A stretch of DNA of 64,000 bases from the NCBI GenBank assembly GCA_963665265.2, contig CAXXHQ010000001.1, forward strand, positions 868,001 through 932,000, in the 5' to 3' direction. This DNA comes from CAXXHQ01 sp963665265. Lineage in GTDB: Bacteria > Planctomycetota > Planctomycetia > Pirellulales > Thermoguttaceae. Positions 26,088 to 33,553 of this stretch are shown here, in pieces. Every line of letters starts with the position of its first letter. The first letter of the stretch is position 1. A program made the position numbers and the translations under genes. The notes beneath the pieces were generated by a model. The model saw only the letters and a program-made list of their open reading frames with translations, was not told where the DNA came from and searched no databases.

Positions 26088-26135
26088 CGCCCGGACTTTT
26101 CGTTCGGGCGTCGGTCGTTTCTTGACCGCGTTTTT
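26088..26135 (+). terminator. Paired stem-loops ending rplU transcription
   Basis: Two hairpins follow rplU. CGCCCGGA at 26088-26095 pairs with TTCGGGCG at 26103-26110. Then CGGTC at 26112-26116 pairs with GACCG at 26124-26128 and is followed by CGTTTTT. The second has the stem plus T-run form of an intrinsic terminator, although its stem is only five base pairs. Confidence 0.55.
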
Positions 26136-26164
26136 GCCTTCTCGACGTAGTGAATGCAACTCAC

Positions 26165-27655
26165 CTACGCCTTGGCGGTGCGATTCTTGAGCCCCGCCAG
26201 TATCCGGTTCAGATCGTCGGGGTTCAGAGGCTTTACGAGGTGCTCGTCGAAACCCGATTCGAGCGCGTTCCGACGATCCTCGGGCTGACCGTAGCCCGTC
26301 AGCGCGATCAAATACGTTCCGGCGTTGGCCGGGTTGGCGCGAATCCGGCGCGCGACTTGATATCCGTCGAAGCCGGGCAGTCCGATGTCGATGAGCGCCA
26401 CGTCCGGCTTTTGAAACTCGATCATCTCGACGCCCCGTCGACCGTCCGAGGCCGTCTCCGCCTCGTGCCCGTCCAACTCCAAAAGCGCCTTGAGCATCTC
26501 CCTCGCCCCCGCGTTGTCTTCCACGAGGAGAATGCGGAGTTCGCCTGTTTTTTCGACCGGCTTCGGCATTTTGTCGTTCTCAATTGATTCAGGAGGAGCG
26601 ATCATCGGTAAACGGACGACGAACTCGCTGCCGCGATTTACTCCGTCGCTAAAAGCTTTAACGGTTCCGCCGTGCAGCTCCACGAAGCTACGAACAAGCG
26701 AAAGCCCGACCCCTAGCCCAGGATTGGCGTTGTCGTGCGAAATCGGAACCTGGACGAAAGGATCGAAAATCGCCTCCAACTTATCGACGGGAATCCCGGC
26801 CCCGGTGTCTCCCACGCGAATCACCGCCTGCCCGTCTTCCTGGCCGATCTTCAACAATACGCGACCGCCTGCCGGCGTGTACTTCGCCGCGTTATTCAAC
26901 AAATTCACTATCACCTGCTGCAAACGAACGGGATCGGCCGAAACGAAAAGCGTGCGATTCGGCAACTCGCAATCAAACTTTAACTTGGCTTGCTCCAATC
27001 GGGGCGCGACGATTTGAGCGGCGTCGACCGCCGCTTGGCCAAGTTCAAGATCCTCACGCCGTAATTCCACCTTGCCTTGCGAGACGCGGCAAACGTCGAG
27101 CAAATCGTCAAGCAGTCGGGCCATATGCCGACTCTCCCGCTCTATCACGCTTTGCGCGCGGGCGGAGCGAGAATCGACGTCCGTTTGCTTGCGGAGCACG
27201 TAGGCGGCCGAAGAGATGGCCGCCAACGGATTGCGAAGCTCGTGCGAGAGCGTCGCCAAAAATCGATCGCGACAGCGAACCGCTTCGCGCGCTTCCTCCT
27301 CGCGACGCTTATGCTCGGTGACGTCGATTAACGCGGCCAGATAGGCAGGCTCGTCTTGCCATTCGGTCTTAACGACCCGCATCTCCGCGACTCGCCGTCT
27401 TTCGCCGCGGGAAAGGAGTTCGATCTCCGTGAATTCGCCGGGATCGGTCGGAATCCCGAAATGCTCCCCGATCAACTCGCCGTGCCGACTGTTGAGGAGC
27501 CTTTCGGCGGCGGGGTTAAGAAAGCGGATTCGCCCGTCCACCCCGACGACCATAATCCCGTCGCCGCTCTTTTCGACGATGGCGCGGAACCGCGATTCGC
27601 TCGCCCGAAGGGCGCGAATCAATTCGGCATGCGAGTTTCTTTTCGCGTGTTGCAT
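26165..27655 (-). CDS. Hybrid sensor histidine kinase (PAS-HisKA-HATPase-REC)
   Basis: A 496-residue soluble kinase with no membrane segment, so the signal is cytoplasmic. A PAS domain covers about 20-115 (SRFRAIVEKSGDGIMVVGVD). The dimerisation domain has phosphorylatable H138 in LATLSHELRNPLAA. The ATPase domain has N-box LLNNAAKYTPAGG, G1 GDTGAGIP and G2 GLGVGLSLV. A C-terminal receiver has phospho-acceptor D423 (ALIDIGLPG) and conserved lysine in HLVKPLN. It is the third gene of a leftward unit after the CsrA-receiver fusion and the KaiB-like gene, 65 bp after the latter. Confidence 0.92.
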   Translation of the reverse strand: MQHAKRNSHAELIRALRASESRFRAIVEKSGDGIMVVGVDGRIRFLNPAAERLLNSRHGELIGEHFGIPTDPGEFTEIELLSRGERRRVAEMRVVKTEWQDEPAYLAALIDVTEHKRREEEAREAVRCRDRFLATLSHELRNPLAAISSAAYVLRKQTDVDSRSARAQSVIERESRHMARLLDDLLDVCRVSQGKVELRREDLELGQAAVDAAQIVAPRLEQAKLKFDCELPNRTLFVSADPVRLQQVIVNLLNNAAKYTPAGGRVLLKIGQEDGQAVIRVGDTGAGIPVDKLEAIFDPFVQVPISHDNANPGLGVGLSLVRSFVELHGGTVKAFSDGVNRGSEFVVRLPMIAPPESIENDKMPKPVEKTGELRILLVEDNAGAREMLKALLELDGHEAETASDGRRGVEMIEFQKPDVALIDIGLPGFDGYQVARRIRANPANAGTYLIALTGYGQPEDRRNALESGFDEHLVKPLNPDDLNRILAGLKNRTAKA

Positions 27656-27720
27656 CTTGTCGATCCGTCATGCTTCGCTCTCAAGCGAACGATGCGACGA
27701 AAATCCGCCGAACCTTGCGC

Positions 27721-28005
27721 TCATTCGTCGGAAAGCAGCGCGCCAAGCTTGACCAGGGCCTGCTTATCGTCCGAAACCACATGCCCGACGATGCGTAAGA
27801 CCGGAGCGGGACTTACCCGAACCACGGCGGGAGCGGCCAAGACGCGTTCAGCCTCGGCCGCTTGGGGTTCGAGCGATACGTCGATCACGTCGACCGAATA
27901 GTCCCCGCGAATGTAGTTGTCGCAAAGCTGATGAAAGGCGAGGACGGCCTCGTGATGCCGCTCGTTCCCGCCGCAAATAAAAAACTTAAATGCGAATTGC
28001 GCCAT
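27721..28005 (-). CDS. KaiB-like protein
   Basis: A 94-residue stand-alone protein of the KaiB family, the thioredoxin-like fold-switching partner of KaiC in cyanobacterial clocks. Matching features are the first strand FAFKFFICGG, the segment YSVDVIDVSLEPQAAEAERVLAAP, the APAVVRVSPAPVLRIVG strand-turn that corresponds to ATPTL..PPP..RIIG in KaiB, and the final helix. There is no kaiA or kaiC in the window. It lies between a CsrA-receiver fusion gene and a hybrid kinase, with 65 bp gaps on both sides, so a role in phosphorelay control is likelier than a clock. The assignment is by motif reading only. Confidence 0.85.
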   Translation of the reverse strand: MAQFAFKFFICGGNERHHEAVLAFHQLCDNYIRGDYSVDVIDVSLEPQAAEAERVLAAPAVVRVSPAPVLRIVGHVVSDDKQALVKLGALLSDE

Positions 28006-28070
28006 GAATGCCGTACCTGCTGCGCGCCGATCGATGACGAAATATTCAACCCGACTCCAGAGCCGCGAGC

Positions 28071-28859
28071 TTACGCCTTCGCGGCGACCGGCTTGCCTAC
28101 GGTCAATTCTCGCTTCAATTCCCGCAAAAGCGTCTCGGGATGAACCGGTTTGCTAAACCAACGATCGATCCCTTGAGGCCCGATCTTGAGCCCGAATTCC
28201 GCCGGCGAAGTCCCGCTTATCGCGATCACCTTCATGTCGTCAAGCCGCGGATCGCTGCGAATCGCGTTGAGCGTCGTCGGACCGTCGCAACGCGGCATCA
28301 GCATGTCGAGCAGCATGAGATCGGGCCGTTCGTGCGAGGAAAGGTAGCCCAGCGCCGCCTCCCCGTCGTTGGCCGTCGCGACTTCAAAGCCGTTCAATCG
28401 GAGAATGCCGGCCAACAGTTCGCACTCGTTTTTATCGTCCTCGACCAACAGAGCGCGACGAAGCTTATCGCCCGTGAGCGGCGTGGCCGATTTCGCCGGC
28501 GCCGCCATGGCCGCGGCTTCTCGCTCCAGCGCGCTAAACTCGTCGATCACTTTCGCGAATGTTATCTCCGCCTCCTCGTGCATGCCGCGATCAAGCTGCT
28601 TTTGATACAAATGCAACGCTAACGAGGCCGCGTTCAATCGATTCCGCATCGAGTGCGGCAGGTTGGGCCGAACGGCGGCCTGCGAGATCGCCGCCGCGGC
28701 GGCCGACGTGTCCGCCAACTCCTCGCGAAGAATCGGAACGTCGGCGGGGGCGTTTATCCCTAGCCGCGCCGCCTTACCTTTGATTCGAAGCACTTCAAGA
28801 GTGACTCCGATGGTCGGAAACACTAACTTTTCGCCAGGACTGCGAGAGAGAACGAGCAT
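28071..28859 (-). CDS. CsrA - DHp-like - response-receiver fusion protein
   Basis: A 262-residue fusion. Residues 1-48 are a complete CsrA domain (MLVLSRSPGEKL ... ARLGINAPADVPILREEL) including the RNA-contacting R6 and R45 positions. Residues about 62-112 form a two-helix segment with LPHSMRNRLNAASLAL, resembling the H-x-x-R-N-x-L-N histidine box of kinase dimerisation domains (H69). Residues 134-250 are a receiver with acidic pocket E140-D142, phospho-acceptor D185 and K237. The ATG at 28859 is chosen over the open frame to 28928 because CsrA proteins begin MLxL and AAGGA precedes it. It is the first gene of the three-gene unit. Confidence 0.92.
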   Translation of the reverse strand: MLVLSRSPGEKLVFPTIGVTLEVLRIKGKAARLGINAPADVPILREELADTSAAAAAISQAAVRPNLPHSMRNRLNAASLALHLYQKQLDRGMHEEAEITFAKVIDEFSALEREAAAMAAPAKSATPLTGDKLRRALLVEDDKNECELLAGILRLNGFEVATANDGEAALGYLSSHERPDLMLLDMLMPRCDGPTTLNAIRSDPRLDDMKVIAISGTSPAEFGLKIGPQGIDRWFSKPVHPETLLRELKRELTVGKPVAAKA

Positions 28860-29403
28860 TTTGGGCTTCCTTTCCGACTTCCCGTCGCGGAGAAAATCGC
28901 TCACGCGACCCACGATTCCAATCGTCACGGTTTATTGTCGCCGATGCGGCCAAAGATCGTTTAAGCGTATTAACTTAATCGCGGAACGGCTCTATTGACT
29001 CGCGGGACGCAATAGTATGCACGCGAAACGCCTTAGCTATGCTTGGCGCTTTTTAGATCGGCTGTAAAAATCGTTCGACTTCCATGCCGTGTCGGCTTCG
29101 ACGAATACTAGCGAAACCAGAGGGGCTATCCATGCCCTTACGACCGCGGCGAACGCCCTCTTTCCTCGACGTTCGCGGCTCGCCGACCACTTTCCGTACT
29201 GTCGGCCCGTATTTTGTACTACAAGACCGTTTTGTCTGCAAGAGCAGTTTTTTTTCGAAAACAAGAATCCGATCTCAAAACGGACGGCGCTAGCGACGCT
29301 AGCGAAAAAAACCTCTCCGCTAAATACGCGCGAAAAAAAACGTTCCCAAGCGGCTAACTTGGGAACGTATCGGATTTTCACAATCTATTCGCGTCGCTCC
29401 CAA
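28860..29403. other. Intergenic region upstream of the CsrA-receiver gene
   Basis: About 540 bp without a convincing gene. It should contain the promoter of the csrA-kaiB-kinase unit, but I found no clean -35/-10 pair. The left part near 28935-29030 is AT-rich. Frames here (29037-29381 minus and a long plus-strand frame from 29089) overlap the terminator of the flavo-diiron gene or run antisense to it, and they have no recognisable content. Confidence 0.5.
29331..29367 (-). terminator. Intrinsic terminator of the flavo-diiron protein gene
   Basis: On the minus strand CGTTCCCAAG and CTTGGGAACG form a perfect 10 bp stem around a 7-base loop (29341-29367). Eight T residues follow immediately (29333-29340). 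It lies 37 bp past the stop codon of the flavo-diiron gene. This is the cleanest rho-independent terminator in the window. Confidence 0.92.
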
Positions 29404-30627
29404 TCACGGATCAATGCAAACTTGCACGCCGGCCGTTCTTTCGGCGGCCATTTCGATCGCCTTGTCGGCCAGCATGCGTCCCGCCCGACGGCACTCCTCC
29501 AAAATCTCCGCCGTCGGTCGGTAACGGCTGCGCAGCGGCTCGCGAAGTATCTCCCAATTCATCTGCTTCATCTTCGCGTCTATGTCTTCCGAAGCCCCCC
29601 GCCCCCATCCGTACGAGCCGAACGAGAAACCGGCCTTCCCGGCCGGACGAAGACCTTCAAGATACGTCATCACCGCGGCGGCGGCCGGCATCATGTTCCG
29701 ATTGAGCGTGGCCGACCCGAACGCGACGCACGCCGCGTCAATCGTCTCCGCCGCGATCCGAGTCAAGTTCGAGCGGCGAATGTGAATCAGCTTCGTCTGC
29801 ACGCCCGAGCGCGTCGCCCCTTCCATGATCGCCTGGGCCATCAGCGAGGTGCTTTCCCACATCGAATCGAAAATCACCAAGACTTTCGACTTCGGACGAC
29901 ATTCCATCCAGTTCTTATACGCCGCGAGAATGTTCGCCGGGTACTTCCGCCAAATCACGCCGTGACTCGGAGCGATCATCTCGATCGGCAACGCGGCCGC
30001 CTTCTCCAACGTCGCCTTCACCTGCTTGCCGTAGGGCATCACGATGTTCGCGTAATACGTCTTCGCCTCCTCCATGATCGTGCATAGCGGCGACTCGTCG
30101 TCAAAACGCTCGGAGCTGGCGTAGTGCTGCCCGAAAGCGTCCATCGAAAACAACAATTTGTCTTCCGGACAGTACGTGAACATCGACTCGGGCCAATGCA
30201 CCATCGGCGTCTCTAAAAACTGCAACGTCCGCCGACCGATGGAAATCGAATCGCCCGATCCGACGATTTTCTTCTTCCAAGCGCTCGTGTCAAAATGAAG
30301 CGAAAGAGCCTCCTCGCATTTCTTATCGCAAACGAGCGTCGCGTTCGGCATCGCCTTCATCACCTCGGGCAAGGCCCCGCTGTGGTCCGGCTCGGCGTGA
30401 TTGCATACGACGTACTGCACGGAGTTCAAATCGCATAGCTCCGATACGTTCCGAAGCAATTCGCAAGCGTAAGGCCCCTTGACCGCGTCGATCAGCGTGT
30501 TTCGCTCGTCGCGAATCAAGTAGGCGTTATACGTGGCGCCCCGTTCCGTGTCGTAACTATGAAAATCTCGGACGTTCCAATCGACGTAACCGACCCAATT
30601 GATGTTTTCTCGAAGCGTGGTGTTCAT
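29404..30627 (-). CDS. Flavo-diiron protein (A-type flavoprotein, oxygen/NO reductase)
   Basis: Reduces oxygen or nitric oxide at a diiron site using electrons from FMN. From the ATG at 30627 it is 407 residues (the frame begins at a TTG at 30648). The metallo-beta-lactamase-like domain carries the diiron ligands in CNHAEPDHSGALP (H77, E79, D81). A flavodoxin domain starts near residue 255 (KVLVIFDSMWESTS). No rubredoxin domain is fused, so a separate donor is needed; the desulforedoxin-domain protein two genes upstream is a candidate. It is the last gene of the leftward iron/oxidative-stress cluster. Confidence 0.93.
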   Translation of the reverse strand: MNTTLRENINWVGYVDWNVRDFHSYDTERGATYNAYLIRDERNTLIDAVKGPYACELLRNVSELCDLNSVQYVVCNHAEPDHSGALPEVMKAMPNATLVCDKKCEEALSLHFDTSAWKKKIVGSGDSISIGRRTLQFLETPMVHWPESMFTYCPEDKLLFSMDAFGQHYASSERFDDESPLCTIMEEAKTYYANIVMPYGKQVKATLEKAAALPIEMIAPSHGVIWRKYPANILAAYKNWMECRPKSKVLVIFDSMWESTSLMAQAIMEGATRSGVQTKLIHIRRSNLTRIAAETIDAACVAFGSATLNRNMMPAAAAVMTYLEGLRPAGKAGFSFGSYGWGRGASEDIDAKMKQMNWEILREPLRSRYRPTAEILEECRRAGRMLADKAIEMAAERTAGVQVCIDP

Positions 30628-30693
30628 GTGCAAAGAGGATGGTTTCAAAGGACAGTGGTGAGGGACATACGCAAGGCGGCGAAACCAATCATT

Positions 30694-32031
30694 CTACATA
30701 ATTTTCGCCGAGAAGCCGAGGGACTCCACGACGGCGATTAGCTCGCCCCCTCGAATGGATCGACCTCGCACGACCGCCGAACCGCCCCGAAGATCGACCT
30801 CGACCGACTCCACGCCGATCGATTCGGCCAGAGCGCGACGAACGCTCTCGACGCAATGACTGCAAGTCATGCCGTCAATTTTTAATTCAATCTTCTCCGA
30901 AGCGGGCGAACCGCTCGCGACCTCCGATTCGGCGTTTTCTATTTCTTCTAGCTCGTCCCTAACGACCTCTTTCGGCGAACGACCGGCCGCATACGAAACC
31001 GCCACGACCGCCAATAATAAGACCGCCCAAGCATGAACGGACCAATCGGCCGACTCCATATGACACGCCGCCGGAATCGATGCGACCGAAAACCAACCGC
31101 CGAGCGTCGCAAAAACGGCGTTCAGCGCCAAGCCGCAACCGACGGCGCTCGCGGCGATCGTCGCCATATAAATCAACGTGGCCCGACGCCCGAGCGTTTT
31201 CCAAGTCGTGGCGATCGTCGCGGCGTTCGTCGCCGGCCCCGAAATAAGGAACGCCAATGCCGCCCCCGGCGAAACCCCCGCATGAATCAAACCGGCGGCG
31301 ATCGGCACCGAGCCGGTTGCGCAAACGTAGATCGGTATCCCAATGGCCATCGCGATAAATATCGAACCGACCCCGTCGCCTAAATACTCGTGCAGCCGAT
31401 TGGCGGGAATCAAAGCCGAGATCAACCCCGCCAACACGGCGCCGAACAGCAACGAGCCGCCGATGTCCCGAGGTAAAACCAAAAATGCGTAAGTAAGCGC
31501 GCGGCGTGCCGGCCCCTGCGTCGATTTGTTCGCGCAGCATGCGTCTTGACAACCGGCGCCGTGCGCGGCGTGACGCCCTGCCGAAACGCCCGCCTCTTCA
31601 TTAGCCGAGGCCGACGCTTCATCGGTCCATTCAACCCAGGCCCCGCCGATCAATCCGGTCAAAAACGCCGCTATCGGACGAAAGACGGCGAAGACCGGCC
31701 CCAGCAAGGCGTAGGTCGCGGCGATGCTATCGACCCCGGTTTGCGGAGTGGAAAGCAAAAACGATACGGTCGCGCCCCGACTCGCCCCGTGACGGCGAAT
31801 CGAGGCCGAAACAGGAATCACGCCGCATGAACATAACGGCAACGGAACGCCAAGCGCGGCCGCCTTCAAAACCGAACCCAGTCCGCGCGCGCCAAGATGC
31901 CGCTCCACTCGCTCCGGCGTGAAAAAAACCGAAAGAGCGCCGGCCGTTAGAAAGCCGAATAATAAATACGGCGACATCTGACCGAGAACCAGCCAAGTTT
32001 CACGAACGACGTTCATCAGAAGATCGAACAT
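30694..32031 (-). CDS. Permease with C-terminal HMA domain (SO_0444-type metal efflux)
   Basis: About 445 residues from the ATG at 32031; the frame extends to 32076. Two blocks of membrane helices each carry the family sequences ALGVPLPLCSCGVIPVSASI and AIGIPIYVCATGSVPIAAGL, of the DUF318/permease type. They flank a Cys/His-containing loop (HAAHGAGCQDACC). The last 70 residues are a heavy-metal-associated domain with GMTCSHC. This arrangement matches proteins linked to copper or zinc efflux. The substrate is not shown by the sequence. It lies 45 bp after the desulforedoxin-ACT gene. Confidence 0.85.
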   Translation of the reverse strand: MFDLLMNVVRETWLVLGQMSPYLLFGFLTAGALSVFFTPERVERHLGARGLGSVLKAAALGVPLPLCSCGVIPVSASIRRHGASRGATVSFLLSTPQTGVDSIAATYALLGPVFAVFRPIAAFLTGLIGGAWVEWTDEASASANEEAGVSAGRHAAHGAGCQDACCANKSTQGPARRALTYAFLVLPRDIGGSLLFGAVLAGLISALIPANRLHEYLGDGVGSIFIAMAIGIPIYVCATGSVPIAAGLIHAGVSPGAALAFLISGPATNAATIATTWKTLGRRATLIYMATIAASAVGCGLALNAVFATLGGWFSVASIPAACHMESADWSVHAWAVLLLAVVAVSYAAGRSPKEVVRDELEEIENAESEVASGSPASEKIELKIDGMTCSHCVESVRRALAESIGVESVEVDLRGGSAVVRGRSIRGGELIAVVESLGFSAKIM

Positions 32032-32076
32032 AGTTGTAAGCAATCGGCGCCCTGCGGTTCGCAAACGCCGCCTCAA

Positions 32077-32463
32077 TTACGGATGGCCGAAAACCATCCC
32101 TTTCACTTCAATCCCTTCAATGTCGGCAAGTTCGGCGACCATCGAATCGCGGGTCGCTTCGTCGCCCACGAATTCAATTAACATCAAACCGTTCGGCGAA
32201 CAAAACGATTCGCTCGTGTGATGCAGACCCAATCGCGTCTTAATGCTGCAACCGTACTTCGTGAAAACGGCCTGCACGCCGGGAACCTTCTTCACCCGAT
32301 CGGTAATGTGAACGCCGATTATGACGTGCGGCTCGTCCTTCCCTTGCGACTCGGCTTGCAATTGCATCGGCTTCTCGCAGCAAACGAGCGTGCCGCCGCC
32401 GACCTTGGCTACTTCAACGGTGTTTCCGCATACCGAACACTCGTACGTCTGAAATCGCTTCAT
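32077..32463 (-). CDS. Desulforedoxin-domain protein fused to a small ACT-like domain
   Basis: 128 residues from the ATG at 32463, which is preceded by AAAGGA. Residues 1-36 (MKRFQTYECSVCGNTVEVAK, then LVCCEKPM) have the Cys-x2-Cys plus Cys-Cys pattern of a desulforedoxin iron site, as in the N-terminus of desulfoferrodoxin. No catalytic superoxide-reductase domain follows. The remaining 90 residues (VIIGVHITDRVKKVPGVQ, FTKYGCSIKTRLGLHH, GLMLIEFVGDEATRDSMV) look like the ACT-type fold of TM1266-like hydrogenase regulators. It could be an electron carrier or redox sensor. The domain reading is mine and has not been tested. Confidence 0.75.
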   Translation of the reverse strand: MKRFQTYECSVCGNTVEVAKVGGGTLVCCEKPMQLQAESQGKDEPHVIIGVHITDRVKKVPGVQAVFTKYGCSIKTRLGLHHTSESFCSPNGLMLIEFVGDEATRDSMVAELADIEGIEVKGMVFGHP

Positions 32464-32547
32464 GGCAAATCCTTTCGCGAATTGCATGGGACATATCGAA
32501 AGTCGGGCCGTCGCTCCGACGACCGCCGAAGCGGTCATTGTAATACT

Positions 32548-32598
32548 CGCCCTTGCATAATGCGAGAAGGGCGGTCGGCGTCGGCCAAACCGCCCTTC
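32548..32598 (-). promoter_or_regulatory. Mutually exclusive stem-loops between peroxiredoxin and desulforedoxin-ACT genes
   Basis: One AAGGGCG block (32567-32573, plus-strand reading) can pair with either of two CGCCCTT copies at 32548-32554 and 32591-32597. The second pairing extends to a perfect 10 bp stem with a 13-base loop (32566-32598). No T run follows, so it is not a standard terminator. It starts 37 bp after the peroxiredoxin stop and lies about 85 bp before the next gene. The layout resembles an attenuator or a transcript-stabilising element. Confidence 0.5.
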
Positions 32599-32635
32599 CC
32601 TGACGCTGTCTTTTACATCTCCATCCGAATTTCAG

Positions 32636-33226
32636 TTACTTCGCGTGCTTCGCCAAATAGGCGGCCACGCCTTCGGCCGAGGGCTTCATCCCCTCGTCTC
32701 CCTTATGCCAGTTGGCCGGACATACTTCGCCGTACTTCTCGGTGAACTGCAACGCGTCCACCACGCGGATCGCCTCGTCCACGCTCCGACCCAAAGGAAG
32801 ATCGTTGATCACGGCATGACGCACCACGCCATCCTTGTCGATGAGGAACAAACCGCGGAGCGCCACGCCCCCCTCAAGCAAAACGCCGAAATCCTTCGCG
32901 ATCGTCTTATTCAAGTCCGCTACCATGGGGAACTGCACGTTGCCGATGCCCCCCTGGTTACGCGGCGTCTGCTTCCACGCCCAATGCGTGAAATGCGAAT
33001 CCACGCTCACGCTTAACACCTCGACGTTACGCTCCTTGAACTGTGCCAAGGCCGTGTCGAAAGCGATGATCTCCGACGGGCAAACGAACGTGAAGTCCAA
33101 CGGATAAAAGAACAACACGACGTACTTCCCCTTGTACGACGAAAGCGTCACTTCCTGAAACGAATTGTCGGGCATCACCGCCGTGGCTTTGAAGTCGGGA
33201 GCGGGCTTCGTGACTAACGTGCACAT
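32636..33226 (-). CDS. Typical 2-Cys peroxiredoxin (AhpC/Prx1 type)
   Basis: Reduces hydrogen peroxide and organic peroxides with a cysteine thiol. From the ATG at 33226 (AGGAG seven bases upstream) it is 196 residues. The peroxidatic cysteine is C49 in YPLDFTFVCPSE. The resolving cysteine is C169 in GEVCPANW. The GGxG-containing loop and C-terminal YxxKHAK-like tail (AAYLAKHAK) resemble the peroxide-sensitive Prx1 type. It sits in the cluster led by a Fur/PerR-type regulator, 327 bp after ferritin. Confidence 0.95.
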   Translation of the reverse strand: MCTLVTKPAPDFKATAVMPDNSFQEVTLSSYKGKYVVLFFYPLDFTFVCPSEIIAFDTALAQFKERNVEVLSVSVDSHFTHWAWKQTPRNQGGIGNVQFPMVADLNKTIAKDFGVLLEGGVALRGLFLIDKDGVVRHAVINDLPLGRSVDEAIRVVDALQFTEKYGEVCPANWHKGDEGMKPSAEGVAAYLAKHAK

Positions 33227-33357
33227 GAACAAATCTCCTATTGGGTAAATGTCGATATATTTTTCACGCAAAAATTCGTTGGACGCATGCTTGCACGCGA
33301 CACGAGCTAACGGCAGGCATTTTCGCTGTCAGTTTCGATTGCGTGCCGCTTGCTTTT

Positions 33358-33480
33358 GAGGGACGTTTACGTCCCTTCCTCGGCCTTTAGGCCGTCACAG
33401 GCCCGCCGTTTACGTCGGGTAAAGCTTGCGACGCATTTCATTTTGAAAACTGGACTCTGTCAGGGCCGTTCACGGTCCTC
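33358..33480. repeat. Cluster of four short hairpins with 4-base loops
   Basis: Four successive inverted repeats lie between ferritin and peroxiredoxin. GGGACG/CGTCCC is at 33360-33375. CGGCC/GGCCG is at 33381-33394. An imperfect CCCGCCG/CGTCGGG stem is near 33402-33419. AGGGCCG/CGGTCCT, with one G-T pair, is at 33462-33479. The first three share a TTTA loop. The rest of the 327 bp gap (33227-33553) has no gene. The cluster may end the fur-ferritin transcript or be a decayed mobile repeat. Confidence 0.6.
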
Positions 33481-33553
33481 CTGAAACGCCTAACGCTGAA
33501 CGATAGACGGACTGCTAGAACGCATCAATCGAACCGCGACCTGCCGAAACAGG

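Noticed and set aside
27721..28005. Thioredoxin or SasA-type N-domain instead of KaiB
   Set aside because: There is no CxxC, and the APAVVRVSPAPVLRIVG segment with the ending matches KaiB better; the kinase next door has PAS, not a KaiB-like domain.
29089..30087. Plus-strand frame of 332 codons
   Set aside because: It runs antisense to the flavo-diiron gene, crosses that gene's terminator, and is a low-complexity Arg-rich translation.
32566..32598. Rho-independent terminator of the peroxiredoxin gene
   Set aside because: The 10 bp stem is perfect, but no T run follows on the minus strand; kept only as a possible regulatory hairpin.
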